NCBI GenBank assembly: GCA_900100835.1
Contig: FNCM01000005.1
Location: forward strand, 124,001-188,000
From: Selenomonas sp. WCT3
GTDB lineage: Bacteria > Bacillota > Negativicutes > Selenomonadales > Selenomonadaceae
Direction: 5' to 3'
DNA length: 64,000 nucleotides
The notes beneath the pieces are model-generated. The model did not search any database. It saw only the letters and a list, made by a program, of their open reading frames with translations, and was not told the origin of the DNA. Numbering within the stretch: position 1 is the stretch's first letter; every line of letters starts with the position of its first letter. The translations under genes and the position numbers were made by a program. Of this stretch, positions 33,419-41,440 are shown in pieces.

Positions 33419-35206
33419 TCACTTATTCGCCCTGTCATCGATTTCCAAATTTATCCTTTGACATACTGGTTCGCCCGCCGTGTAGTCGAACAATACCGCC
33501 GTCTGTTGACGAGTCAATGTTTTGTCTTCTGCCTCCATTACATGGTAGCCAAAGATTTCAATATGGTACTTCTTGTTGACGTCCCGCCAGTTGGTAAATT
33601 CATAGCCCGGCAGGTACTCGCGTACGCGGCTCGGGGCGCCTTTCCAGAAGTCCGCGGTGATATCCTGATAGCGCTGGCGGTTCCAGCCAAGATTCTCGGG
33701 ACGGATGCGGCCGCCGTCGGCCAGCAGGGCATCAAAGCGCAGGAGATTGTCGAGCAGTTCTTCATCGAGGGCGTAGACTTCGCAGGCAAAGTCCCGCAGA
33801 TAGCCATAGAGATTTTTCGTGCTATGGCCGATTTTATGGAACCCTTTTTTCTCCCACCAGTCGGTGAATTTCTGCCAGAAGGCAAAGGCATCGCCCGCCT
33901 CCTGCTCCCGGATGATATAGGCAGCGGTCTTGCGGCAGCGGCCTGCGTTGTAGTAGAGCTCAAAGACCATCTCAAAGCTGTGGAACCAGCGAATCTCCCC
34001 ATAGCTTAGGGCATCGGTCACGAGCACTTCGTAGGGGGCCATGGGCATGTACTGATAGCCATAGGGGGTTACGAGATTCATCATCGTTGCCCCCTTGAGG
34101 AATTTCAAAAAGCCCAGCTGAAGCATATCGGTCTGCAGTTCGTAGACATCGTTAAAGGAACGCTGGAACGACGCCATGCCTTCCCCGGGCAGGCCGATGA
34201 TGAGGTCCACATGCAGATGCATATTGTGAAAACTCATGATGCGATTGATATGCGCCTTGATGTCCTGCCAGTGATTGACCCGGGAGACAGCCTTGAGCGT
34301 CTGCTCATTCGTGGACTGGATGCCGATTTCGAGCTGCACGCGGCCCTTGGGCAGCTGGCTAAGCACCGTCAGCACTTCTTCGTCTAAATAGTCGATGGCC
34401 ACCTCAAAATGAAAATTCGTGCGGCACGAATCCGGCAGGGCCAGCAAATATTTCAAAATCGGCAGGAAATGGCTCTTCTTGGCGTTGAACGTGCGGTCGA
34501 CGAACTTTACCTGCCGCACATCATGGCGCACGAAAAAGTCAAGCTCGGAAAAAACGCGCGCAAGCGGCAGGAAGCGAACCCCCGCCGTCGCACAGGACAG
34601 GCAGTAAGCACACGAAAACGGACAGCCGCGCGACGTCTCATAGTAGAGAATGCGCTCGCAAATATCTTCCATTTCTTCTTCGCGATAGGCAAAGGGCACC
34701 GCAGCAAGATCTGCCACCGTCACATCATGCCCCTCATGAACGGCACCATCGGCGCCGCGCCAGGCGATGCCGCGGATTTCTGACTGGTCAAGCAAGGCAC
34801 TGACTTTTGACCGGTCAAATTGACAAGTCAAAAGCTGACTTGTCAATTGGCGGATTGACTCTTCGCCCTCGCCCCGCAGGACATAATCCACCATGGGAAA
34901 TTCCCGCATAAAGTCCGCCGTGCCATAGGACACCTCAGGCCCACCACAGATGATGATGGTATCCGGAAGGGCCGCTGGCAGCAAACGCAACAGCCGTTTT
35001 ACCACCTCGATATTCCAGATATAGCAGGAAATCCCCAAGACTTTTGGCTGCTGCTCATAGATTTCCCCGAGCATGTCCAAAAGCTGATGATTGATGGTAA
35101 GCTCCAAAATCCGCGATCCCGGCACGGCCTCGCGCAAATAACGAATGGCCAGGGACGTATGGGAATATTTGGCATTGATGCCCAGCCATAAAATATCTTC
35201 TGTCAA
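33419..35206 (-). CDS. B12-binding-domain radical SAM protein (DUF4080 type)
   Basis: A 595-residue protein. Residues 1-135 form a cobalamin-binding-like Rossmann domain (WLGINAKYSHTSLAIRYLRE, VLGISCYIWNIEV, CGGPEVSYGT). The radical SAM domain starts near 190 with ETSRGCPFSCAYCLS, the C-x3-C-x2-C cluster, and continues with KFVDRTFNAK and DLIIGLPGEG. A DUF4080-type C-terminal part follows. Many relatives methylate unreactive carbons; the substrate here is unknown. Residues about 125-150 (Q-L-T-S-Q-L-L-T-C-Q-F-D-R-S) lie in the linker between domains and are encoded by tandem TGAC-NN-GTCA repeats. Confidence 0.86.
   Translation of the reverse strand: MTEDILWLGINAKYSHTSLAIRYLREAVPGSRILELTINHQLLDMLGEIYEQQPKVLGISCYIWNIEVVKRLLRLLPAALPDTIIICGGPEVSYGTADFMREFPMVDYVLRGEGEESIRQLTSQLLTCQFDRSKVSALLDQSEIRGIAWRGADGAVHEGHDVTVADLAAVPFAYREEEMEDICERILYYETSRGCPFSCAYCLSCATAGVRFLPLARVFSELDFFVRHDVRQVKFVDRTFNAKKSHFLPILKYLLALPDSCRTNFHFEVAIDYLDEEVLTVLSQLPKGRVQLEIGIQSTNEQTLKAVSRVNHWQDIKAHINRIMSFHNMHLHVDLIIGLPGEGMASFQRSFNDVYELQTDMLQLGFLKFLKGATMMNLVTPYGYQYMPMAPYEVLVTDALSYGEIRWFHSFEMVFELYYNAGRCRKTAAYIIREQEAGDAFAFWQKFTDWWEKKGFHKIGHSTKNLYGYLRDFACEVYALDEELLDNLLRFDALLADGGRIRPENLGWNRQRYQDITADFWKGAPSRVREYLPGYEFTNWRDVNKKYHIEIFGYHVMEAEDKTLTRQQTAVLFDYTAGEPVCQRINLEIDDRANK
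34781..34845. repeat. Tandem cluster of four TGAC-NN-GTCA palindromes
   Basis: Exact copies at 34781-34790, 34808-34817, 34821-34830 and 34836-34845 (centres TG, CG, AA, TT) lie inside the B12-type radical SAM gene. On its strand they read L-T-S-Q, L-T-C-Q, F-D-R-S and D-Q-S. A further copy (TGACGAGTCA, 33507-33516) near the 3' end of the gene reads L-T-R-Q. Confidence 0.85.
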
Positions 35207-35329
35207 AATCGTTCTCCTTACTATAGCAAATGCTTTCTATATAATATCTACTTATTCTACCACATTACGCTTCCCCTTGGTATGTGTTATAATAATTGAG
35301 AACAACTTTCTAATAGAGAGGACGATAGT

Positions 35330-37129
35330 ATGACAAGTCAAAATAAATTAGCCCGCCGGGAGGACATTCCTGCAGCAGACAAATGGCATCTTCATGATAT
35401 TTTCGCCACCCACGCCGATTGGCAAAAGGCCCGGGATGCCATCGAAGGTCAGCTGGAAACCATCCAGCAGTTTGCCGGAAAGCTCTCCGTCCCCCAGCAG
35501 CTCCTGGACTGCCTGACCGCCGTCGACACCATGGAAATTAATCTTAGCGCCGTCTTTGCCTATGCGCGCATGATGGCCGATACCGATACGGCCAATCAGG
35601 AATATCAGGCCGATACCGCCAGCTGCCTGCCGCTCCTAGACAAAGCCTCGGCGGCCTGCGCCTTCATCGAGCCTGAGCTTCTGTCCCTGCCCGAAGAAGC
35701 CCTGCATACCATGGCCGATAAACTACCGGGCCTAAAAAAATACCAGTTCCGCTTCCAGGACCTCTTGCGGGGCAAGGAGCATGTGCTGACCACGGAGCAG
35801 GAGGCCTTCCTCGCCCGCACCGGCGAAATCCGCGCCACGGCCCGCAATACCTACACGGTTATGACCAATGCGGATATGAAATTCCCTGACACTCTGGGCG
35901 AAGATGGCAAGCTTACGACCCTCTCTGAGAGCCGTTACATGCAGTTCATCCGCTCCCAGGATGGCAAAGTGCGCGCCGATGCCTTTCACAAGCTCTTTAC
36001 CACCTATCTTTCGTTCCGCAACACCTTTGCCAGCCTCTACAGCTCCTCGGTGAAGGCCAGCCAATTCCTAAGCACCACCCGCAAATATCCTTCGATGCTT
36101 GCTGGGGCCCTCGATGCGGGCAATATTCCCGTCAGCGTCTACGAGCAGACCATAAAGGTCACCCACGAGTTTTTGCCCGAGCTCCATCGCTACATGAAGC
36201 TCAAGAAAAAACTCTTAGGCATCAACGAGCTCCATATGTATGACCTCTACGTGCCAGTAGTAGAAAAGCCGAAAACGCCGTATACCTACGACGAGGCCCG
36301 CCATATCTTAAAAGAAGCGCTGGCTCCCTTAGGCCAGCAGTATCTTGCCGACCTCTTTGCGGGTCTTGATGGCGGCTGGGTGGACCGTCTTGAAAACGAA
36401 GGCAAGCGCAGCGGCGCTTACTCCTGGGGTGTCTACGGCGTGCACCCCTTCGTACTCATGAGCTGGCACGATACCTATGATGCCGTCTCGACGCTCGCCC
36501 ACGAGATGGGCCATAGCATGCACAGCTTCTACAGCGCCAAGAATCAGGAATACACCAATTCCGAATACACGATTTTCTGCGCCGAAGTCGCCTCCACCAC
36601 CAACGAAAACCTGCTGCTGGAGTACATGCTAAAACATGCCGATGAAAAAGAACGTCTCTACTATCTAAACCTCTACCTCGAGCAGATTCGCACGACGGTA
36701 TTCCGTCAGGTGCTCTTTGCCGAGTTTGAAAAACTCACCCACGAGGCCGTCGAAAACGGCGAGGCCCTGACCGCCGACAAACTCGAAGGCATCTGGATGG
36801 ACCTTAACCGGAAGTATTACGGCAACGGCGTCGTGCTCGACGATGAACTACGCGCTGAGTGGTCACGCATCCCGCACTTCTACCGCCCCTTCTACGTCTA
36901 CCAGTACGCCACGGGCTATGCGGCTGCCATGACGCTCTCGGAGAAAGTCCGCACCCAGGGCCAGCCAGCGCAGCAGGCTTATCTTTCGTTCCTCGCCAGC
37001 GGCGGCAGCGACTACTCCATCAAGCTACTGCAAAGGGCCGGCGTCGACATGACGAGCCGCGAGCCGTTTGCCATCACGTTCCGCAAATTCAGCCAGTGTC
37101 TCGATCAGCTTGAAAAAATTATCAAATAA
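35330..37129 (+). CDS. pepF: Oligoendopeptidase F (M3B zinc peptidase)
   Basis: A 599-residue M3B-family peptidase. The zinc site is LAHEMGHSMHS (HExxH, about residues 387-397), with the third ligand in the NSEYTIFCAEVASTTNE helix. The N-terminal half is helical and closes the substrate cleft. PepF cleaves short peptides in the cytoplasm. ATG 35330 follows AGAGAGG; its first codons (M-T-S-Q) overlap a TGACAAGTCA palindrome (35331-35340). The length and motif spacing are standard for PepF. It is divergent from the radical SAM gene and is followed by rpmB with its own promoter. Confidence 0.95.
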   Translation: MTSQNKLARREDIPAADKWHLHDIFATHADWQKARDAIEGQLETIQQFAGKLSVPQQLLDCLTAVDTMEINLSAVFAYARMMADTDTANQEYQADTASCLPLLDKASAACAFIEPELLSLPEEALHTMADKLPGLKKYQFRFQDLLRGKEHVLTTEQEAFLARTGEIRATARNTYTVMTNADMKFPDTLGEDGKLTTLSESRYMQFIRSQDGKVRADAFHKLFTTYLSFRNTFASLYSSSVKASQFLSTTRKYPSMLAGALDAGNIPVSVYEQTIKVTHEFLPELHRYMKLKKKLLGINELHMYDLYVPVVEKPKTPYTYDEARHILKEALAPLGQQYLADLFAGLDGGWVDRLENEGKRSGAYSWGVYGVHPFVLMSWHDTYDAVSTLAHEMGHSMHSFYSAKNQEYTNSEYTIFCAEVASTTNENLLLEYMLKHADEKERLYYLNLYLEQIRTTVFRQVLFAEFEKLTHEAVENGEALTADKLEGIWMDLNRKYYGNGVVLDDELRAEWSRIPHFYRPFYVYQYATGYAAAMTLSEKVRTQGQPAQQAYLSFLASGGSDYSIKLLQRAGVDMTSREPFAITFRKFSQCLDQLEKIIK

Positions 37130-37153
37130 TTTCCGGCTGTCAAGGTTTACTAC

Positions 37154-37182
37154 TTGCAACCTGTGGGAATTTATGCTAGAAT
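37154..37182 (+). promoter_or_regulatory. Sigma-70 promoter of rpmB
   Basis: TTGCAA (37154-37159), a 17-base spacer and TAGAAT (37177-37182) lie 56 bases before rpmB. Directly after it TAAGGAGGTG provides a strong ribosome-binding site at 37222-37231. Confidence 0.75.
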
Positions 37183-37237
37183 ATTTGTATTGTGTTGTTA
37201 GGGGTAACTATGCTCCTACGTTAAGGAGGTGTAACAC

Positions 37238-37429
37238 ATGGCAAGTGTTTGCGAAGTTTGTGCAAAGGGTCAGCTGTCTGGTAACAACGTCAGCCATTCC
37301 CACCTGAAGACGAAACGTGCTTGGAAACCGAACATCCAGCGTGTCCGCGCTGTTGTTGACGGCGAAGTCAAACGTGTTAACGTCTGCACGCGTTGCCTGC
37401 GTTCCGGTAAGGTTCAGCGTGCCCTCTGA
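37238..37429 (+). CDS. rpmB: Ribosomal protein L28
   Basis: A 63-residue L28 protein of the zinc-binding kind: C-E-V-C (residues 5-8) and CTRC near the end (about 52-55) form two C-x-x-C pairs. The conserved NVSHSHLKTKRAWKPN segment lies between. L28 is part of the large ribosomal subunit near the E-site. The C+ form suggests that the genome may also carry a zinc-free paralogue used when zinc is scarce, though none is seen here. Monocistronic with its own promoter and terminator. Confidence 0.96.
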   Translation: MASVCEVCAKGQLSGNNVSHSHLKTKRAWKPNIQRVRAVVDGEVKRVNVCTRCLRSGKVQRAL

Positions 37430-37461
37430 TTTGCGCATAATATCAGAAGCTGATATATCAT

Positions 37462-37502
37462 AAAGAAAGCGAAAGAGCTCGTCTCTTTCGCTTTCTTTAT
37501 TT
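37462..37502 (+). terminator. Terminator after rpmB
   Basis: AAAGAAAGCGAAAGAG pairs with CTCTTTCGCTTTCTTT, followed by ATTTG, starting 33 bases after the rpmB stop. Confidence 0.8.
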
Positions 37503-37519
37503 GTATCGTATCGCTATCA

Positions 37520-37565
37520 GAAAAGCATGAGCCCCACTGCTATCGCGGTGGGGCTCATGCTTTTC
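37520..37565 (-). terminator. Terminator after the LuxR-type regulator gene
   Basis: AAAAGCATGAGCCCCAC (37521-37537) pairs with GTGGGGCTCATGCTTTT, a 17-base perfect stem. It lies 25 bases past the stop of the gene at 37590 on the minus strand. On the minus strand the run after the stem is CTGATAG, so the T-tract is formed by the stem end itself. Confidence 0.7.
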
Positions 37566-37589
37566 TGAACCATTCGATTCTATTTTCCC

Positions 37590-38378
37590 TTAAATACACT
37601 TAGGCATTACGCCTTCCAATACACAGCGGCACATCACCGAGGCGCGATTGGGTTCCTTCATCTTCTTGCAGATGGCATAGACGTGTTTTTTGACAGTGCT
37701 TTCCGCACTGTTCACCCGTTCGCCTATCTGACGGTTCGACCAGCCGCGGCACAACAAACTCGTAATCTCGATTTCCCGTTCCGTTAGCCCAAAACGCTGC
37801 TTTAACACCAACCGGATTCGCTGGTTCGTGTCGTTCTGCGGATGGAAGCGATACAAGCGCTGGGCAATATGGGGCTCAATGCAGCGAAGCTTCATCAGCT
37901 CCAAGTCCGTGAAATTTCCCATTTCCTTTGGCCGCAACAATCCGAATTTCCCCAGCAACAGATTGTTTTTTACCAGCCACAATTTGCAGCTGTAATGCAT
38001 GCCAATAGGCTTTCGCACCTGCTGGTAAAAATCCGAATTCTGCAGGAATTCTTCGCTTAACACATCCGTATCCCGAAACACTAGGGACTCCTTGCGCCAC
38101 TCCAGGGAGCGGTACGGATAGGATTTCCCCAGGCGGATGGCTCTAGCGGCCATCTCTTCAAAAGCCGGTGCCTCCGGGCTCCACTTATAACTCAGGGGCC
38201 GCACATGGCATTTTGCATCCGCCTCATTCATCATCATAAAGGAAACGCCGCACGCAAAGGGAACCAGGCTTTCCAATGCTTCAAAAACCGCCTGGCGATA
38301 TTCGTCGACGCTGGCCTCATAACATTTCAGCACAGCCATGGTCATCACGCGGCATTCATTTTCATCCAAATAAAGCAT
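37590..38378 (-). CDS. LuxR-family transcriptional regulator
   Basis: A 262-residue protein from ATG 38378 (AGAGAGGCAAGGG upstream; ATG 38396 is an alternative). Residues about 1-180 are a PAS/GAF-like sensor region with no recognised ligand motif. The C-terminal 65 residues form a GerE-type HTH: FGLTEREIEITSLLCRGWSNRQIGERVNSAESTVKKHV. It has no receiver domain, so it is not a classical two-component output. Similar single proteins in Negativicutes are unassigned. A probable small RNA is encoded just upstream on the same strand. Confidence 0.82.
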   Translation of the reverse strand: MLYLDENECRVMTMAVLKCYEASVDEYRQAVFEALESLVPFACGVSFMMMNEADAKCHVRPLSYKWSPEAPAFEEMAARAIRLGKSYPYRSLEWRKESLVFRDTDVLSEEFLQNSDFYQQVRKPIGMHYSCKLWLVKNNLLLGKFGLLRPKEMGNFTDLELMKLRCIEPHIAQRLYRFHPQNDTNQRIRLVLKQRFGLTEREIEITSLLCRGWSNRQIGERVNSAESTVKKHVYAICKKMKEPNRASVMCRCVLEGVMPKCI

Positions 38379-38485
38379 ATCCCTTGCCTCTCTCATCTCT
38401 CATTCTCATTTTATTATAACCCCATTATCCCTATTTTGCTATAACGAAAATCCCCGCATCGGTTCGGAGCCCCGCCAACTTCCCC

Positions 38486-38639
38486 ACAAAACAAAGAAGC
38501 GAGCCCTTAAAGGCCCGCCCCCAAAAACATATAATCCCCTATACCACTCAGCTTCCCCAAGCCTCATAGCAGCCACCGGAGAATCGTTTCGCTAAACGTA
38601 CCAGGAAACAATTCATCCCTCTTAATCCATTCCGATGGC
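38486..38639 (-). ncRNA. Probable structured small RNA, family not recognised
   Basis: A 150-base transcript is predicted between a near-consensus promoter (38646-38674) and the hairpin GCGGGCC-TTTAA-GGGCTCGC (38499-38518) followed by TTCTTTGTTTTG on the minus strand. No coding frame with a ribosome-binding site fits. The RNA can form a long arm (AGCCATCGG with CCGGTGGCT), an inner hairpin CGTTT-AGCG-AAACG, and a second arm around GCTT-GGGG-AAGC. It is not tmRNA, RNase P or SRP RNA by length and sequence. 6S-like RNA or a leader of the LuxR gene are alternatives. It fills the 345-base gap 38379-38723. Confidence 0.55.
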
Positions 38640-38645
38640 TTCTCT

Positions 38646-38674
38646 ATTATAAGAGACCTTTTCCACCTTTACAA
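38646..38674 (-). promoter_or_regulatory. Strong promoter of the small RNA
   Basis: On the minus strand TTGTAA (38669-38674) and a perfect TATAAT (38646-38651) are spaced by 17 bases. No gene start lies within 250 bases downstream, which is why a non-coding transcript is proposed. Confidence 0.75.
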
Positions 38675-38723
38675 TTCATCGGTAGTAGGAGTTATTGGTG
38701 TTTTACCACTTTAGTAGTATACT

Positions 38724-39437
38724 TTACGCAAAATCTGCCAGCTGATTCAGCTCCTGCCGGATGCGCCGCCAATCGGGGCAAACCTTATCCATCCTTGCCT
38801 TGAAGGCCGGGCCGTGATTATGCACCCAAAGATGCGTAAGTTCATGGAGCATGACATACTCCAAAGCCTCCGGCTTATACTTGGCCAGCTGCAAGTTAAG
38901 CCAAACCCGGGCCTTTAGGATGTTACAGGTACCCCAGCGGGTCTTCATGTTGCGAATGCGGCACTCGGCGGCTTTTTTGCCGACAACGGCCTCACAGCGC
39001 GGCAGCAGCTTAGGGATAGCCTGCTCCAGCTGGCGGCGGTAGAGACCGTTGACGATTTCCCGTCGCTGTTCCACCGTTGCATAAGCTGGAACCGTGAGGA
39101 TAATCCGGGAATCCTTGCAAACCACCGAAGCCCGGCGGCTGGCGGAATCCCGCACCACCAGGTCATAATAGACACCCCAAAGGGGAACTTTATCCCCCGT
39201 CTGATATTGACGGGTCAACTTTTTCTGCTCCGCCTTTTCCCATATGGCCTGCTGCTTTTTTTCCACCCACTGCCAGTGCTGGCGCAAAAAATCAGTAATA
39301 CGTTCCCGCTTCATGCGAAGAGGCGCAGTTACCTCAATACGGCCAGCGGGCTTTTGCACCCGCAGGTACATGTTTTTGATTCGCTTGCGCTTTAGGTATA
39401 TGACCTGCCCAGCGAAGGGAAAGATTTCCTCCGTCAT
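38724..39437 (-). CDS. YgjP-like metallopeptidase domain protein (DUF45)
   Basis: A 237-residue protein of the DUF45/SprT-like group. The zinc motif is MLHELTHLWVHNHGPAF (about residues 192-208), with HELTH and a downstream histidine. MKTRWGTCN and LNLQLAKYKPEALEYV precede it, as in YgjP. The start overlaps the hslO stop by 4 bases (ATGA), so both are translated together. Members of this family are probably zinc proteases or nucleic acid-associated proteases; the substrate is unknown. Residues K-K-L-T-R-Q-Y-Q are encoded over a TGACGGGTCA palindrome (39208-39217). Confidence 0.87.
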   Translation of the reverse strand: MTEEIFPFAGQVIYLKRKRIKNMYLRVQKPAGRIEVTAPLRMKRERITDFLRQHWQWVEKKQQAIWEKAEQKKLTRQYQTGDKVPLWGVYYDLVVRDSASRRASVVCKDSRIILTVPAYATVEQRREIVNGLYRRQLEQAIPKLLPRCEAVVGKKAAECRIRNMKTRWGTCNILKARVWLNLQLAKYKPEALEYVMLHELTHLWVHNHGPAFKARMDKVCPDWRRIRQELNQLADFA

Positions 39438-40315
39438 CCCTGGCGGCGCTTTTCGGACTCGTCAAAGATTGCCTGCAGTTCCTCACCGGAAAACTCGTAT
39501 TTCTCGTTGCAGAAATGACAGCAAACTTCAGCATGGCCATCATCCACTAAGGTCTGAAGATCCGCCTTGCCCAGACTCAGCAGCACTTCGCTGATGCGCT
39601 CCTTCGAACACTGGCATTTAAAGGCCAGATCCGTCGTCGTCATGTAGTTGACATCAAAGCCCTGCAGGAGCTCCGCGATGATGCCCTTGGCATCGAGACC
39701 GCGCTCCACCATGTGCGAGACGGAATTTACCGTGCGCAGATTGGCTTCGAGCTTATCGATGCATTCGTCGGTGGCATCGGGCAGCGGCTGGATGATGAAG
39801 CCGCCCGCACCGATGCACTTGAAGTCAGGATTCACCAGCACACCCAGGCCGACGCTGGACGGCGTCTGCTCGGAGACGTAGAGGTACTTCGTGAGGTCGT
39901 CGGCAATCTCGCCATCGGTGATCTCCGTGCTGCCCGTGATGGGGTTCTTGAGTCCCGTGAACCGCGTGACCGATACCATGCCCTTGCCGACGCCGCCGCC
40001 CACATCGATTTTGCCCAGGCTGTTAAGAGGCAGATTGACATGGGGTTCGTCGATATAGCCGCGCACAAAGCCCTCCGGCGTTGCATCAGCCGTCACCTTG
40101 CCCAGCGGGCCATCGCCATCGAATTTTATCGTCAGGGCTTCTTGGTTCTTGAGGTTGGCTGCCATCAAGAGCGCCGCCGTCATGGTGCGGCCCAGGGCTG
40201 CTGCCGCCACCGGATAGCAGTCATGGCGGCGGATGGCCTCGTTGACCAGGTCCGTCGTCACCGCCGCATAGATGCGCACACCCTCAGCCGTTGCTTTTAC
40301 TAAATGGTCTTTCAT
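39434..40315 (-). CDS. hslO: Redox-regulated chaperone Hsp33
   Basis: A 293-residue Hsp33. The N-terminal substrate-binding domain has VTTDLVNEAIRRHDCYPVAAAALGR and GPLGKV. The C-terminal redox switch shows C-x-C (FKCQCSKERI, about 238-244) and C-x-x-C (CCHFCNEKY, about 268-276), which hold zinc when reduced. Oxidation releases zinc and turns the protein into a holdase for unfolding proteins, a useful defence in an anaerobe meeting oxygen. It precedes ygjP and follows the phosphoesterase gene after a terminator. All four switch cysteines are present. Confidence 0.95.
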   Translation of the reverse strand: MKDHLVKATAEGVRIYAAVTTDLVNEAIRRHDCYPVAAAALGRTMTAALLMAANLKNQEALTIKFDGDGPLGKVTADATPEGFVRGYIDEPHVNLPLNSLGKIDVGGGVGKGMVSVTRFTGLKNPITGSTEITDGEIADDLTKYLYVSEQTPSSVGLGVLVNPDFKCIGAGGFIIQPLPDATDECIDKLEANLRTVNSVSHMVERGLDAKGIIAELLQGFDVNYMTTTDLAFKCQCSKERISEVLLSLGKADLQTLVDDGHAEVCCHFCNEKYEFSGEELQAIFDESEKRRQG

Positions 40316-40330
40316 GAATATTTCCTTCCT

Positions 40331-40357
40331 AAAAGGCCTTCCCCGCTGGGGAAGGCT
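40331..40357 (-). terminator. Terminator between phosphoesterase and hslO
   Basis: On the minus strand AGCCTTCCCC-AGC-GGGGAAGGCCTTTT forms a perfect short-loop hairpin with a T-run. It lies 6 bases past the stop of the gene at 40363 and separates the rib operon tail from hslO. Confidence 0.8.
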
Positions 40358-40362
40358 AATCT

Positions 40363-40920
40363 TTAAATCGTATGTTGCATAAGCACTTCATCCGTATCGA
40401 TATCGTAGATCCGGATTGTGCGGTCTTCGAGCACCGCATAGGTATTGCGGCCATCTTCCCGCTTGGAGAGCGCCGCCGAGCCAGGATTTAAGAATACGGT
40501 CTGGCCACGCTTTTCCAGCACCGTCGTATGGATGTGGCCGCTGATGAAGAGATCCGCCTTTAAATGGGCCGCCATCTTGTCCTTTTCTTCATCGGTCATG
40601 ACGCTGTCGCCATGGGTGACGATGATGCGCAGCCCCTCGTAAACCACATAGGCATAAGGTGCCTGCACGGGAAGTTCCAGGCAGCTGGCATCCACCGAGG
40701 AATCGCAGTTGCCCTTGGCGATGATGACCGGCACCGGGCAGCTGTTGATTTTGGCCACGAGGCCCGCCGGATTGTAGTCCGCCTTCATGGGATTGCGGGG
40801 GCCGTGATAGAGCACATCCCCTGCGTGCAGAATCATATCGGCATCATGGAAAGCCTTGTCAAAGGCCGTCTGCCAAGCCCCTTCATGGCCGTGGGTGTCA
40901 CTGATAATACCAATTTTCAT
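40363..40920 (-). CDS. YfcE/MJ0936-type metallophosphoesterase
   Basis: A 185-residue calcineurin-like phosphoesterase. The metal-binding motifs appear in order: GIISDTHGH, LHAGDV, KGNCD, VTHGD and SGHIH. This set is that of the YfcE/MJ0936 family, small Mn-dependent phosphodiesterases active on artificial substrates and of unsettled biological role. Residues 40-55 hold YHGPRNPMKADYNP, as in YfcE. It follows ribH by about 30 bases on the same strand and is probably expressed from the riboflavin operon, ending at a terminator before hslO. Confidence 0.9.
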   Translation of the reverse strand: MKIGIISDTHGHEGAWQTAFDKAFHDADMILHAGDVLYHGPRNPMKADYNPAGLVAKINSCPVPVIIAKGNCDSSVDASCLELPVQAPYAYVVYEGLRIIVTHGDSVMTDEEKDKMAAHLKADLFISGHIHTTVLEKRGQTVFLNPGSAALSKREDGRNTYAVLEDRTIRIYDIDTDEVLMQHTI

Positions 40921-40948
40921 CGAAATTCAGCTTCTTTCCTAAACGCGA

Positions 40949-41416
40949 TTAACCGATTTTCTTGAGCAGGTTCGCCATTTCCATAGCGGCCATAGCGCTG
41001 TCGGAACCTTTGTTGCCAGCCTTCGTGCCAGCGCGCTCCACTGCCTGCTCGATGTTCTCCGTCGTCACGACGCCGAAAATCGTCGGCACCCCCGTCTGCA
41101 TGCCAACCTGAGCCGTACCTTTGGAAACCTCGTTGCAGACATAATCGTAATGGGTCGTCGAGCCACGGATGACCGCACCCAGGCAGATAACGGCGTCGTA
41201 CTTGCCGCTTTCGGCCATTTTCTTAGCCACCACCGGGATTTCAAATGCCCCCGGTACCCAGGCCACATCGATATCAGCATCGTTGGCCTCGTGACGGTGC
41301 AGCGTGTCCAGGGCGCCGCCTAAGAGCTTGCTCGTGATGAACTCATTGAAACGGGCTACGACGATGCCGAATTTCAGCCCTTTTGCTGTGATAAAACCTT
41401 CGATTACATTTGCCAT
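40949..41416 (-). CDS. ribH: 6,7-dimethyl-8-ribityllumazine synthase
   Basis: A 155-residue lumazine synthase. Motifs are [36 protein letters not shown] with the active-site histidine, and [24 protein letters not shown]. It joins the pyrimidine from RibD and the four-carbon unit from RibBA to give lumazine, the substrate of RibE, and forms 60-subunit or decameric shells. It is the fourth gene of the rib operon, 24 bases after ribBA, and is governed by the FMN riboswitch upstream of ribD. Confidence 0.97.
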   Translation of the reverse strand: MANVIEGFITAKGLKFGIVVARFNEFITSKLLGGALDTLHRHEANDADIDVAWVPGAFEIPVVAKKMAESGKYDAVICLGAVIRGSTTHYDYVCNEVSKGTAQVGMQTGVPTIFGVVTTENIEQAVERAGTKAGNKGSDSAMAAMEMANLLKKIG

Positions 41417-41440
41417 GATATATTACCTCCTATAGGAACC

